Below, one piece after another: positions 1 to 6,867 of a stretch of DNA of 36,984 nt. Within the stretch, counting starts at the first letter, position 1; each line of letters starts with the position of its first letter. The stretch is from a delta proteobacterium NaphS2. Lineage in GTDB: Bacteria > Desulfobacterota > DSM-4660 > Desulfatiglandales > Desulfatiglandaceae. A program made the translations under genes and the position numbers. Location of the stretch: NCBI GenBank assembly GCA_000179315.1, contig ADZZ01000600.1, positions 1 to 36,984 of the forward strand, in the 5' to 3' direction. The notes below the pieces were generated by a model that was not told the DNA's origin, did no database searches, and worked only from the letters and a program-made list of their open reading frames with translations.

Positions 1-107
1 CATCCTCCCTCGGGATGAAAGGGACAATGATCAAGCTCCGCATGTTCCCAGGCCTTTTGCTCATTGTATTCTTCTATGGTTAAATCTATAGGGTATCGAA
101 GCTGCAT
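1..107 (-). CDS. Partial zinc-ribbon-like ORF (N-terminal 35 residues only)
   Basis: Not in the list of long ORFs because it leaves the window at base 1. Reading leftward from ATG at 107 gives 35 codons with a convincing protein-like N-terminus ([17 protein letters not shown]) and a CPFHPEGGC motif that could be half of a zinc ribbon. I recall similar N-termini on transposon-associated proteins, but cannot verify this here. Its start codon abuts the start of the rightward SEC-C gene: the shared hexamer CATATG holds both starts, so neither has an obvious ribosome binding site. The rest of the gene lies outside the window, so function is unassigned. It may belong to the same insertion element whose IS21-like end lies at 792-833. 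Confidence 0.45.
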   Translation of the reverse strand, partial: MQLRYPIDLTIEEYNEQKAWEHAELDHCPFHPEGG

Positions 108-500
108 ATGAAAAAAATCGGACGTAATGAGCCCTGCCCATGCGGCAGCGGCAAAAAATATAAAAAATGTTGTCTCAACGCCTCCAAATTACCTATTGGA
201 GGGACCTTTATTTATACGGATTTTGACAATTTATCAAATCAGGTGCCGGACTTGATTCAAGACAAGAAGTTTGATGAAGCCGAGGCGGTGTGCCGAAAGC
301 TCTTGCGACAATATCCTGAGGAGATCGATGGCCTTCATCGTTATGCTGAACTCTATGAAGCTCAGGGAAAAAACCGGGACGCTGCTGAGTACTATCGAAA
401 AGCAGTTGCATTTGCCGAAAAGGCTGGAGGGTTTGGGAAGGAATCCGTTCAATCCTTCCGACAAAAGGCTGAAAAACTTGCACTTGCCGAGAAGGGGTAG
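108..500 (+). CDS. SEC-C motif protein with TPR-like helices
   Basis: A 130-residue protein. Residues 4-22 carry a clear SEC-C zinc-binding motif ([16 protein letters not shown]), with the C-x-C and C-C ligands visible. Residues about 50-125 form TPR-like helical pairs (Asp/Glu-Ala rich, '[29 protein letters not shown]'-type helices). SEC-C tails are known on SecA and on many small accessory proteins, where they bind zinc and mediate protein contacts. Here the motif is N-terminal and the protein is not SecA. There is no strong Shine-Dalgarno sequence before the ATG, and the start overlaps a divergent ORF. The neighbourhood is mobile-element debris, so it may be an element accessory gene. Specific function unknown. 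Confidence 0.7.
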   Translation: MKKIGRNEPCPCGSGKKYKKCCLNASKLPIGGTFIYTDFDNLSNQVPDLIQDKKFDEAEAVCRKLLRQYPEEIDGLHRYAELYEAQGKNRDAAEYYRKAVAFAEKAGGFGKESVQSFRQKAEKLALAEKG

Positions 501-576
501 TCTCACTTTACAATACCGGTTCCAATAAACCACCGGTGGAATAATCAGATATTTTGAGCCGGTTCTTTGCTATTTA

Positions 577-789
577 TTGTGGCTGACAACATTCAGCAAT
601 CAGAACTGCGAATTGAGCAGGGATGATTCCGGCGATTTGCTCTTGACGTTTTTGGATGGTGATCGTTATGGTGTCAAAAAACAACTGGCAAAAAGAATGG
701 AGCAAAGAAAAAATGCCGGATTAAACCGGGTATCCTGGTGGGGTGGAATCGGCGTTCAAATCGAAGTCAAAAACCAATATCAACTCTGA
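577..789 (+). CDS. Small hypothetical ORF (possible gene remnant)
   Basis: A 70-residue frame starting at TTG and ending just before the IS21-like terminal repeats. The frame is open back to a stop at 526 without an ATG. The product (…GDRYGVKKQLAKRMEQRK…WWGGIGVQIEVKNQYQL) is not recognisable and has no clear motif. It may be the 3' tail of a degraded gene inside the insertion element. Weak start, short length and location argue for low confidence. Confidence 0.25.
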   Translation: MWLTTFSNQNCELSRDDSGDLLLTFLDGDRYGVKKQLAKRMEQRKNAGLNRVSWWGGIGVQIEVKNQYQL

Positions 790-791
790 AA

Positions 792-833
792 GTGGTGTTG
801 AAATTGTCACGTTTCGGTGGTGTTGAAATTACA
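792..833. repeat. IS21-like element end with tandem 14-bp terminal repeats
   Basis: GTGGTGTTGAAATT occurs at 792-805 and again at 817-830, a perfect 14-bp direct repeat with a 25-bp period, followed by ACA. Read on the minus strand the outer end is TGTAATTTCAACACCAC. IS21-family ends are known to start with TG and to carry several short direct repeats that bind IstA. The family assignment is inference: no istA/istB gene is in the window. The repeat lies exactly where the adjacent integrase loses its C-terminus. Confidence 0.5.
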
Positions 834-1749
834 CTGGAAAAGTCTGGATATAGTTCTGTTCAATTACCTTCCCGTCTCTGTGAAAAACGAGTTCGGGCAG
901 GTCTCCCAGCCCGTTCTTCAGGGCCTTTTCCTTTTCACGAGCCTGGTGTTTTTTAAGGACGCTCCTCAATTCGGTTGCCATGTCCACTTTGCGTGTCTTT
1001 CCGTTCTTGGGTTTGGTGAATCGGCCGCGCCGGTAAGATCGTTTTACCCAAATGAATGGCCTCTCATGAATGGCGCCGCCGATGATTACCCTATGGGAGA
1101 AGTCCAGATCATTCCATCTGACGGCCAGGAGTTCCCCCAGGCGCATTCCGGAACGGGCGGCCATGAAGAAGAACGGATAAAAGGCGGCAAAATCTTTCCT
1201 GCAGGTGTCTAGGAAAAGGCTCATGTCCATTTCATTCAGTGGGTCCACTTTTTCGGATCGGTCCCTTTTGATTTTGAGCCGTTTGGTGATGCCCCTCGCC
1301 GGGTTGACCTTTACAAGCTCATCGTCGATCGCATAATTGAAAACACCGCTGATAACATCCCGGAAAACGAATGGTTTGAATTTCTTTGATTTCTCAACGA
1401 TGAAGTCCCGTACTTCACCTCGACTGATCTTATCGAGCGGCCGCTTCCCGAATGCTGGCAAGACATGGTCCCTCAAGACTTGACTGTATCGCTCATAAGT
1501 CGAATATCGCCTGTTCATCTGGATGAATGCCAGGTAGTTCCTTGAATATTCACCGAAGGTTGGAATCTGTTTTTTCTCCTCCAGCACTCCAAGGTCTCCC
1601 AGCACCAGGCGTGCTTCGATTTCCTTGGCGACAGCCCTTGCTTTATCTTCGCTTCTTCCAACTTTCTTTGAAGCTCGTTTGCCGCGGTGATAAATGAAAA
1701 TCCACCATTCACCTGATCCTTTCTGTTTCTCTCGAACTCTTACGCCCAT
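829..1749 (-). pseudogene. Tyrosine integrase truncated at its C-terminus
   Basis: The 306-residue frame begins as a normal tyrosine recombinase: an AP2-like/arm-binding N-terminus (residues 1-50), a SAM-like core-binding domain (about 65-160), and the start of the catalytic domain with box I Arg203 in ARSGMRLGE. It ends after …VIEQNYIQTFPV at a stop inside the IS21-like end. The HxxR box II, the second His and the nucleophilic Tyr are all missing. It therefore cannot catalyse strand exchange alone and is best called a pseudogene broken by insertion or recombination. Its start lies 264 bp downstream of the serine recombinase gene's 3' end. It was probably the integrase of an older element. 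Confidence 0.85.
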
Positions 1750-2013
1750 AAAGCCCCTCTACTTTCTCCCTGTTGGTGGGGCCCAGGAAACCGGGCAGGG
1801 TCCCCGGCGTTCGCCTGGCCTTGGCTATCCTGGGCACAGTATCCTAAGACAATCAAACGTGAGACACTCTTTTGGCCTTCTTGGCCCGGATCCCGCCCGG
1901 CGCCGGAGACCAAAGGAAAAATATAACTCAATATGGCTAAGATTTTTTGCATGCCCAAAAAAATTCTTGATACACATTTCATGTGATGTTTACCACCGAA
2001 AAAGGACTCCAGC

Positions 2014-2619
2014 CTACCCCAACCCCCGGGATCTGATGAATGAATGAAGCGCCGTTCTGGAGACGCCGAGAATTTTTGATATGGCCGTTTTGTTCACGCC
2101 TTTAGCCAGCAAATCCTTGATCTCCTCTTCTTTTCCATCCATTTTAGATTTCCCCAGGGTCCCCTTGGGCCTTCCCAGCAATCTTCCTTTAGCCCGGGCG
2201 GCCGCCAGGCCGGCTTTGGTCCTTTCACTGATCAAATCCCGTTCGATTTCGGCAAAAAGTCCGAACATTGTTACCATAACTTTCGTTTGGATGTCGGATT
2301 TTCCATTGATGACCATGTTCTGTTTTACTGCGATGAACTTGACCTTTTGCCTTATGAGCGAGTCAACTATTTGAATGATCTGGCCCAGGCTCCTGCCCAG
2401 TCGGGACAATTCGGAAACGATCAGGACGTCTCCCTCCCGGAGCGTTTCAAGGAGGCTGTCAATTTGCCTGTCCTTGGTCGTTTTCCTTGAAGATATTTGA
2501 AGCTCCATGAAATCATCGATTTTCAGGTCCCGTTTTCGGGCATACTCCAGGATCTCGATTTTCTGATTATTGAGCTCTTGCTTGTCGGTGCTGACTCGTA
2601 AATAGGCGATCGTTTTCAT
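2014..2619 (-). CDS. Serine recombinase (resolvase/invertase family)
   Basis: Starting at the ATG giving MKTIAYLRVST, which has a GGAGG Shine-Dalgarno sequence just upstream, the product is 201 residues. The N-terminal catalytic domain shows YLRVST with the nucleophilic Ser near residue 9, the conserved SELSRLGRS block, and FAEIERDLISERTKAGLAAARAKGRLLGRPKG at the E-helix and linker. A Hin-like C-terminal HTH (about 150-200) ends in ISKILGVSRTALHSFI. Length and layout match small resolvases/invertases rather than large serine integrases. The gene lies directly downstream of a candidate res region with four TGTCT half-sites (2633-2741), which should be its substrate and probably its operator. 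Confidence 0.92.
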   Translation of the reverse strand: MKTIAYLRVSTDKQELNNQKIEILEYARKRDLKIDDFMELQISSRKTTKDRQIDSLLETLREGDVLIVSELSRLGRSLGQIIQIVDSLIRQKVKFIAVKQNMVINGKSDIQTKVMVTMFGLFAEIERDLISERTKAGLAAARAKGRLLGRPKGTLGKSKMDGKEEEIKDLLAKGVNKTAISKILGVSRTALHSFIRSRGLG

Positions 2620-2632
2620 TTGAAATCCTCCA

Positions 2633-2741
2633 GTGTCTATTAAAACCACATTTCGGGTTAATATTTACATTATATGTCTGTAAAAGTCAAGCAAAAACAT
2701 AGACAATATGCGTTTATTTTCACGTTCGTTTTAATAGACAC
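2633..2741. promoter_or_regulatory. Candidate res/recombination site with four resolvase half-sites
   Basis: Outer perfect 14-bp inverted repeat: GTGTCTATTAAAAC at 2633-2646 and its complement at 2728-2741. Inner dyad at 2675-2705: TGTCTGTAAA facing ACATAGACA, 31 bp end to end. All four half-sites read TGTCT(A/G)T…, matching the TGTC-type half-sites known for Tn3/gamma-delta resolvases. The two dyads are nearly concentric (centres 2687 and 2690). The region sits between the serine recombinase start and the XRE gene and is AT-rich, so it likely also contains the recombinase promoter. Confidence 0.6.
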
Positions 2742-2758
2742 CATGCAGGAAAATTCTA

Positions 2759-3088
2759 TCAATTTTTATCCTGATCTTTGGAATAGGGATAGTAGCGGCT
2801 TATCAATTTTCGGGCGCGTTTCCTGGCATACTCTTTTTGAAACTCGCCCCTGTTCTTCCTTTGTTGTCTGGCAAGATTAAGAAACTCATGGATTTCCCTT
2901 CTATGAAGACAAAGGGCAGCACACACCCTCCATATCGTCCTTTCAATAGGAATGGTTTTTCCGACTTCTATCTGCCATACCACTTCCTTTTTCAATCCCG
3001 AGATTTTCTCCAGCTCTGTCTGAGTTAACCCGGCCGCAATACGTTTCTCTTTGATCAATTCGCCGACTTTTTTTGAAATGGTTCTCAT
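2759..3088 (-). CDS. XRE-family HTH transcriptional regulator
   Basis: From the ATG preceded by a GGGGG-rich Shine-Dalgarno sequence, the product is about 109 residues. Residues about 5-60 form a Cro/C1-type HTH (VGELIKEKRIAAGLTQTELEKISGL…), followed by a second helical stretch and a basic tail (QRKNRGEFQKEYARKRARKLISRYY). A longer in-frame start five codons upstream lacks a better binding site. The gene lies upstream of the res-like region and the serine recombinase on the same strand. A local regulator of the recombinase or element is plausible, but the target is not shown by sequence. Confidence 0.8.
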   Translation of the reverse strand: MRTISKKVGELIKEKRIAAGLTQTELEKISGLKKEVVWQIEVGKTIPIERTIWRVCAALCLHRREIHEFLNLARQQRKNRGEFQKEYARKRARKLISRYYPYSKDQDKN

Positions 3089-3154
3089 AATAACCCCCAT
3101 CAAAATTGTTTTGGAGACGGCCTCTTTTCTAAAAGAGACAGGCCGCGTTCGAAT

Positions 3155-3631
3155 CTAAACAGGAATCAGTTTGACATTGGGCTTGGTTTCCTTTTTCTTC
3201 ACATGGGATTCAATCAGCGCTTTTATGGTTTCCGGTGTCTCTAACCCAAGGCCGTGTTCTCCTTCCAGGAATTCCTTCAGGTCCTTGGTGGCTTTCCAGC
3301 CTTCCTTCTTTTCGAAAAACCGATCGAACAAAGAGCCCAATTCGCGTTTGATTTCCGTGATATGATCATCACAGATGTACGTCTCTCTGAAGGTAACGGA
3401 TGCAGTCCCGGAAATCCCCTTGAGGATTGTGGTCGTTTTGCCGTCTCGCCGGGATCTGGCCAGGGCAATAAGCTGCTCTTTGACTTGATTGAGCTGGGAG
3501 TTGAGGCGGTCCGTTTTTTCGGCCAGGCTTAATCCTCTCCGGATAAGCTTTTCAACTTCCACTTCCTCCGCAGGGAGATCATATTTCTTCCCCAGAACTT
3601 GGGTCCTTTTGAGTGTTTTCTTTCTATCCAT
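3155..3631 (-). CDS. Hypothetical coiled-coil protein of mobile-element type
   Basis: A 158-residue product with an AGGAGA Shine-Dalgarno sequence and ATG start. Residues about 20-62 are a predicted coiled coil (EVEKLIRRGLSLAEKTDRLNSQLNQVKEQL). The middle has a short beta-rich segment (GTASVTFRETYICDD), followed by helices with a KATKDLKEFLEGE block. There are no Cys clusters and no signal peptide. I do not recognise a named family. The layout is reminiscent of small coiled-coil proteins beside replication genes in phages and integrative elements, such as Gam-like proteins, but no diagnostic motif supports that name. Same strand as the neighbouring regulator. Confidence 0.6.
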   Translation of the reverse strand: MDRKKTLKRTQVLGKKYDLPAEEVEVEKLIRRGLSLAEKTDRLNSQLNQVKEQLIALARSRRDGKTTTILKGISGTASVTFRETYICDDHITEIKRELGSLFDRFFEKKEGWKATKDLKEFLEGEHGLGLETPETIKALIESHVKKKETKPNVKLIPV

Positions 3632-4066
3632 TTTGGAAATCTCCTATGAATAAGGCTTTCTAAAACATGAAATATTTATGAAGAAAAGTATAAAAAAAGT
3701 GAAGGCTTTTAACATTGCGTTATAATGATTTCAAACGGTTAGCGCTACCCCCCCCACCCCCAGGATGAAAGTCCGAAAAGACATCCCGGCGCCTGAAATC
3801 TCCCGGCATGCGCTACGCTGCATGCAAGGATATTGCACGTAAAAATATTTGAAAGTTTTTACTTTGCATGTTCCTGGAGTATGAATAACTATTTGAAATA
3901 ACCTGCATAATCATGTTTCCTGAACTCTTTAGGGCGGATCGAAAAACAAAAATTGAAGAAATTTGTTTTTACCAAGAAAATCATTAAACTATTGTAAAAA
4001 CAATAAGTTATGTCTATATTGGTCTTCACCTCGTTTGTATAATATACTATTTTTCAAAATCGGTGA

Positions 4067-4103
4067 GAAAACCCGCGTAAACGCAGTCTATGAGCGGGTT
4101 TTC
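4067..4103 (-). terminator. Hairpin downstream of the integrase operon
   Basis: GAAAACCCGC (4067-4076) pairs perfectly with GCGGGTTTTC (4094-4103) across a 17-nt loop. The T-run is part of the stem, giving the symmetric AAAACCCGC…GCGGGTTTT form typical of bidirectional intrinsic terminators. It lies about 70 bp past the integrase stop on the minus strand. Confidence 0.5.
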
Positions 4104-4105
4104 AA

Positions 4106-4140
4106 AAAGGTTAAAACTTATTGGCCAAAGGTTAAAACTT
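4106..4140. repeat. 14-bp direct repeat, 21-bp period
   Basis: AAAGGTTAAAACTT occurs at 4106-4119 and 4127-4140, exactly two helical turns apart. Such spaced short repeats next to an integrase resemble arm-type binding sites, but could equally be a regulator site. Confidence 0.6.
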
Positions 4141-4171
4141 TTGCGCTGCATGTGCCGTGAACGCTCTCTTT

Positions 4172-5464
4172 TCACAGGTTTAACGGGTTGTGCATGCCCA
4201 CGTGGTCGTCAAAACTCTGAACGCTATGAAGGTAAATCATGGTGGTACTGACGTCCTGGTGACCGGCCAGCCACTTGAGGTCCACCAAGGTTATGCCGGC
4301 CCTGGCCAGGAGGGTTAACGCCGTGTGCCTCAATGCATGGGGGCTGATGACCCGGTCCCGGTTTTCTATCCCGGCCGATTCCGTGTATTTGAGCACGATG
4401 TTTTCGATGGTCTTGACGGTCAACGGTTTCTTTTCCCTGACTTGTGCATGGTTCACGACCAGGCCGCCATCATTGATGCTCCAGATGAACCCGGCGAAAA
4501 TAGGCGAATTCGATTCGAAGTGGATCCCACAATTTTCTATCCAGTCGTCAAACGCCTGCAGGGCCTTTCCGTTAAGGATGATATCCGTATCAGCTCTTCT
4601 TCCTATTCTCCCTTTCCGGTCCCTGATCCAAATCCTCTGTTGGCCTTTCACCCGCTCCTGGTCAAGGTCCTTATAGGAAAGTTTGCAGATTTCCCCAGCT
4701 CTCAGGCCATATGTCAACATCAGTCTCAGAATGGCATGATCCCTTTTCCCAATGAGGGTTCGCCGGTCCGGTTGCTTCAAGATTTTGTTGGCCTCTTTTT
4801 TTGTCAGTACGCTGTAATATCCTTTGTCTTTTTTTGCCGGGATGAGGGCGAGGGCTCCGAAGTTCAGAGGGTTCTTAAACTTCCGGCTCCGGATGCTCAT
4901 GAATTTGAGGAACCCGTTGATGGCAATGAACTTGTTCCAGACCGTAGCGGGTTTGAGCTTTCTCTCCGTAAGGAGGTGATCCCGGTACCTGACAAAGTCA
5001 TCCTGCAGGAGGTCTTTTGGTTCCTTTCCAGCCCAGCGAAAGAACAGACGGACCTGGCCAAGATACGTTTTCCGAGTGCTATCGCAAATCAGCGTCTCTT
5101 CCCATTTTGTAAGCTGCTCTTCAAAGGCCTCTGATTTGGCATAATCCCGGCTCTGAAAAGATTTCATATCTCCATAGCTCTTTCCCACCGGGGAGCTGAA
5201 ACTCTTCAGGTTCTTTTCCAAAAATTTGAAAAATTGGTTCAGGATTGAAAATTTCCGCTTGATGGTTTTGGCGCCCACGTTCTGGGCCAGGTGATCCCGG
5301 TATCGAAGAAAAGCGGATTTGTTGAGCTGGTCAATATCGCCTCGGAAGAAGTCAAAGAACTGGCGGATCTCCGACCGATAGACCTTCTGGGTGCTTTTTC
5401 CGTCGAACTTGGCGAGGTATCGCTTGAAAAGCCTTTTTCCCTCTGCTGTTTCAATGAATGACAT
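4172..5464 (-). CDS. Tyrosine recombinase/integrase with two core-binding domains
   Basis: A complete 430-residue tyrosine recombinase. Two SAM-like core-binding domains lie in tandem (about 8-95 and 113-200), where most XerC/D-like enzymes have one. The catalytic domain follows, with Arg255 in TYGLRAGE, box II His376 and Arg379 in SPHALRHT, His402 in LAGHQ, and nucleophile Tyr411 in TMIYLH. All catalytic residues are present, so it should be active. The start overlaps the end of the GemA-like gene by 14 nt, indicating translational coupling and co-transcription with the replication module. It is the best candidate for excision/integration of this island. Candidate binding repeats lie just beyond its 3' end. 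Confidence 0.95.
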   Translation of the reverse strand: MSFIETAEGKRLFKRYLAKFDGKSTQKVYRSEIRQFFDFFRGDIDQLNKSAFLRYRDHLAQNVGAKTIKRKFSILNQFFKFLEKNLKSFSSPVGKSYGDMKSFQSRDYAKSEAFEEQLTKWEETLICDSTRKTYLGQVRLFFRWAGKEPKDLLQDDFVRYRDHLLTERKLKPATVWNKFIAINGFLKFMSIRSRKFKNPLNFGALALIPAKKDKGYYSVLTKKEANKILKQPDRRTLIGKRDHAILRLMLTYGLRAGEICKLSYKDLDQERVKGQQRIWIRDRKGRIGRRADTDIILNGKALQAFDDWIENCGIHFESNSPIFAGFIWSINDGGLVVNHAQVREKKPLTVKTIENIVLKYTESAGIENRDRVISPHALRHTALTLLARAGITLVDLKWLAGHQDVSTTMIYLHSVQSFDDHVGMHNPLNL

Positions 5465-5921
5465 GGCCGTTTCCTTCGTCAGTTGTAGTGTTATCTTCTT
5501 CGTTGTGTGAGAGGATCTTCTTCAAGACCAAAAATAAATCACTCGCCTGCTTTCGGTTGTGTTCCCTGATGGTCAGATGACGGTACTTTTCACGCCAGGC
5601 CTTAAAATGACCACGATCCCAGCCCAGTTCTTTGACCATCTTCCGGATACCCCAGATCTGTTTCATGGTTGGAAAGTCCGTCCCTTTCCCGGGGATCTCA
5701 TCTTCGGACCTGCACCTGGGCGGCCTTTGGAATGTTTCATCACCCAGAAGTTTTTCGATAATGAAGCATGCCTCCTGCCTCGAAAGGGAGCTTATGGACG
5801 GTATCAAAATGAGGTCTTCAATCATGGCATACAGTTTTTCGTAGGGAATCTGTTTCTCCCTTACCGTTGCATGGATCTTCTTGATCTGCTCATCCGTGAT
5901 CGGTTCATAGATCTTGCACAT
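5451..5921 (-). CDS. GemA/gp16-like (DUF1018-type) helical protein
   Basis: A 156-residue product starting at MCKIYEP, with a GGAG Shine-Dalgarno sequence upstream. The longer upstream frame overlaps the previous gene and is not supported. The pattern is ITDEQIKKIHATVREKQI…SSLSRQEACFIIEKLLG, then TMKQIWGIRKMVKELGW…FKAWREKY…A..LFLVLKKIL. It resembles the T..Q..KI…L…A..I…L repeats of phage Mu GemA/gp16-type regulators, known to modulate host gyrase and early gene expression. Similarity is judged by eye and could be another family with a duplicated helical repeat. It overlaps the Cys-rich gene upstream (17 nt) and the integrase downstream (14 nt). Confidence 0.6.
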   Translation of the reverse strand: MCKIYEPITDEQIKKIHATVREKQIPYEKLYAMIEDLILIPSISSLSRQEACFIIEKLLGDETFQRPPRCRSEDEIPGKGTDFPTMKQIWGIRKMVKELGWDRGHFKAWREKYRHLTIREHNRKQASDLFLVLKKILSHNEEDNTTTDEGNGHVIH

Positions 5922-6483
5922 GATGACTCCTTTTCCCAGGTGGCGGGACAGCATTCTTGAGGGTCCAAATAACCTGGCCTGAAACGGTCCGGATTTGTTC
6001 CTTGGCTTCCCGGGTGACCCGTTCAAGGATATCCGGATGGTTTTTGAATTCCACGATAATGGCCGTTGGTGAGAGTGGAAGGGAGACTCTCTCGGGTGTT
6101 TTCGCTTGGCGCTTTTTGTTTGGCATCTTGCCCATGCAGGAAGGGCAGAATGGGGTGTTTGGCGATATGGTAGGTTTGCCGCATTCACAAAGCCGAACGG
6201 GCGGGGCATCCTCGGTCTTTTCGGTTTGGCGTTTTTCATCCACCGGTGCCGGCAAATTCTCTTTCTTTTCCTCGGTCAATTTCAGGCCTCCTTTCGGTTG
6301 AACGCTTCTGTTCTTGATCCCCTGGGGGCAGTCTTCACAGACCATAAAAGGTGCTTCCGCAAAAGCCCTCGTCTTTTTGTTGGCTTCCTGGCGCTGAATG
6401 CATACGGCAATCCTGAGCCTGCAGTTTGTTTTCTCGCAGAAGAAGTACTCCGGTCCGTTCAGGATGTCCCGGATATTTGTCAT
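5905..6483 (-). CDS. Cys-rich hypothetical protein with two putative zinc sites
   Basis: A 192-residue product. An N-terminal segment has FFCEKTNCRLRIAVCIQRQ and VCEDCPQG (Cys near residues 16, 21, 28, 49 and 52). A central zinc-ribbon-like segment has LCECGKP…FCPSCMGK (about 98-116). A disordered, charged linker lies between them, and the tail contains a helical stretch. Such paired CxxC/CxC knuckles suggest zinc binding, perhaps DNA or protein contact. No named family recognised. It is the first gene downstream of the iteron array and overlaps the GemA-like gene by 17 nt, so it belongs to the replication/integration operon. Confidence 0.65.
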   Translation of the reverse strand: MTNIRDILNGPEYFFCEKTNCRLRIAVCIQRQEANKKTRAFAEAPFMVCEDCPQGIKNRSVQPKGGLKLTEEKKENLPAPVDEKRQTEKTEDAPPVRLCECGKPTISPNTPFCPSCMGKMPNKKRQAKTPERVSLPLSPTAIIVEFKNHPDILERVTREAKEQIRTVSGQVIWTLKNAVPPPGKRSHHVQDL

Positions 6484-6586
6484 TCGGATCGTTCACCCTT
6501 TTTCCATGCCGTTAAAGATATCGGCGTTCTTCCTCAAAAAGCCGCTCATGAAAATATTTGCGTTTACGCTTAAGACCCCTCAATAA

Positions 6587-6810
6587 TCTGTCATTCTGTC
6601 ACTAATCGATATAACTACTTGTTTAAAAAAGGGAAAGCAGGTGACAGATCAGGTGACAGATGGGAGGTTCATCTGTCACCTGATCTGTCATCTGTCACTT
6701 CCTGAAAATCCATCACCACCCATCTGTCACCATTTGTCACCTATCTGTCACCCCATCTGTCACCTATTTATTTTAATAAATTCAATTGATTAAATACTTT
6801 AGTGACAGAT
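6587..6810. repeat. TCTGTCA iteron array with large hairpin and AT-rich stretch (candidate replication origin)
   Basis: Eleven exact copies of TCTGTCA or its complement lie within 224 bp: plus orientation at 6587, 6595, 6672, 6684, 6691, 6723, 6744 and 6756; minus orientation at 6642, 6654 and 6803. One variant (ATTTGTCAC) is at 6732. Most extend to ATCTGTCAC. Bases 6638-6662 and 6670-6694 form a 25-bp inverted repeat with one mismatch and a 7-nt loop. An AT-rich stretch follows at about 6765-6800. Iterons beside a melting region and a primase-helicase gene are the hallmark of plasmid and P4-like origins. The origin function is inference. Confidence 0.7.
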
Positions 6811-6867
6811 AGACAGGTTTTTGAAGAAGTATGCCCATTATTTTTTTCGCCGGGAAAAGTGATGGCG

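Larger units (their letters stand above)
3632..4171. other. Gene-free AT-rich region with repeats, candidate attachment/integrase-binding region
   Basis: No convincing gene in 540 bp. It holds a copy of the sequence also found next to the tRNA remnant (3717-3748 versus 23889-23918), a C-rich run (about 3747-3761) and paired GCATGC hexamers (about 3807-3826). It also has a 10-bp inverted repeat TTGTTTTTAC/GTAAAAACAA (3963-3972 and 3994-4003), a hairpin (4067-4103) and a 14-bp direct repeat (4106-4119 and 4127-4140). Lying just beyond the 3' end of a complete integrase, this is where an attP-type region is often found. The attachment role is inference. Confidence 0.5.

Noticed and set aside
817-1212. 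Rightward frames over the truncated integrase
   Set aside because: Antisense shadows of a clearly recognisable integrase frame.
2647-2727. A definite phase-variable invertible promoter
   Set aside because: The inverted repeats allow it, but nothing in a single sequence shows inversion; reported only as a candidate recombination site.
4325-5134. 269-codon rightward frame opposite the intact integrase
   Set aside because: Antisense of a well-supported tyrosine recombinase; no binding site or family features.
5957-6573. Rightward frames opposite the Cys-rich gene
   Set aside because: Shadows of the coupled minus-strand genes, without binding sites or recognisable motifs.
6587-6810. CRISPR array
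   Set aside because: Repeats are only 7-9 bp, in both orientations, with irregular short spacing and no cas genes.
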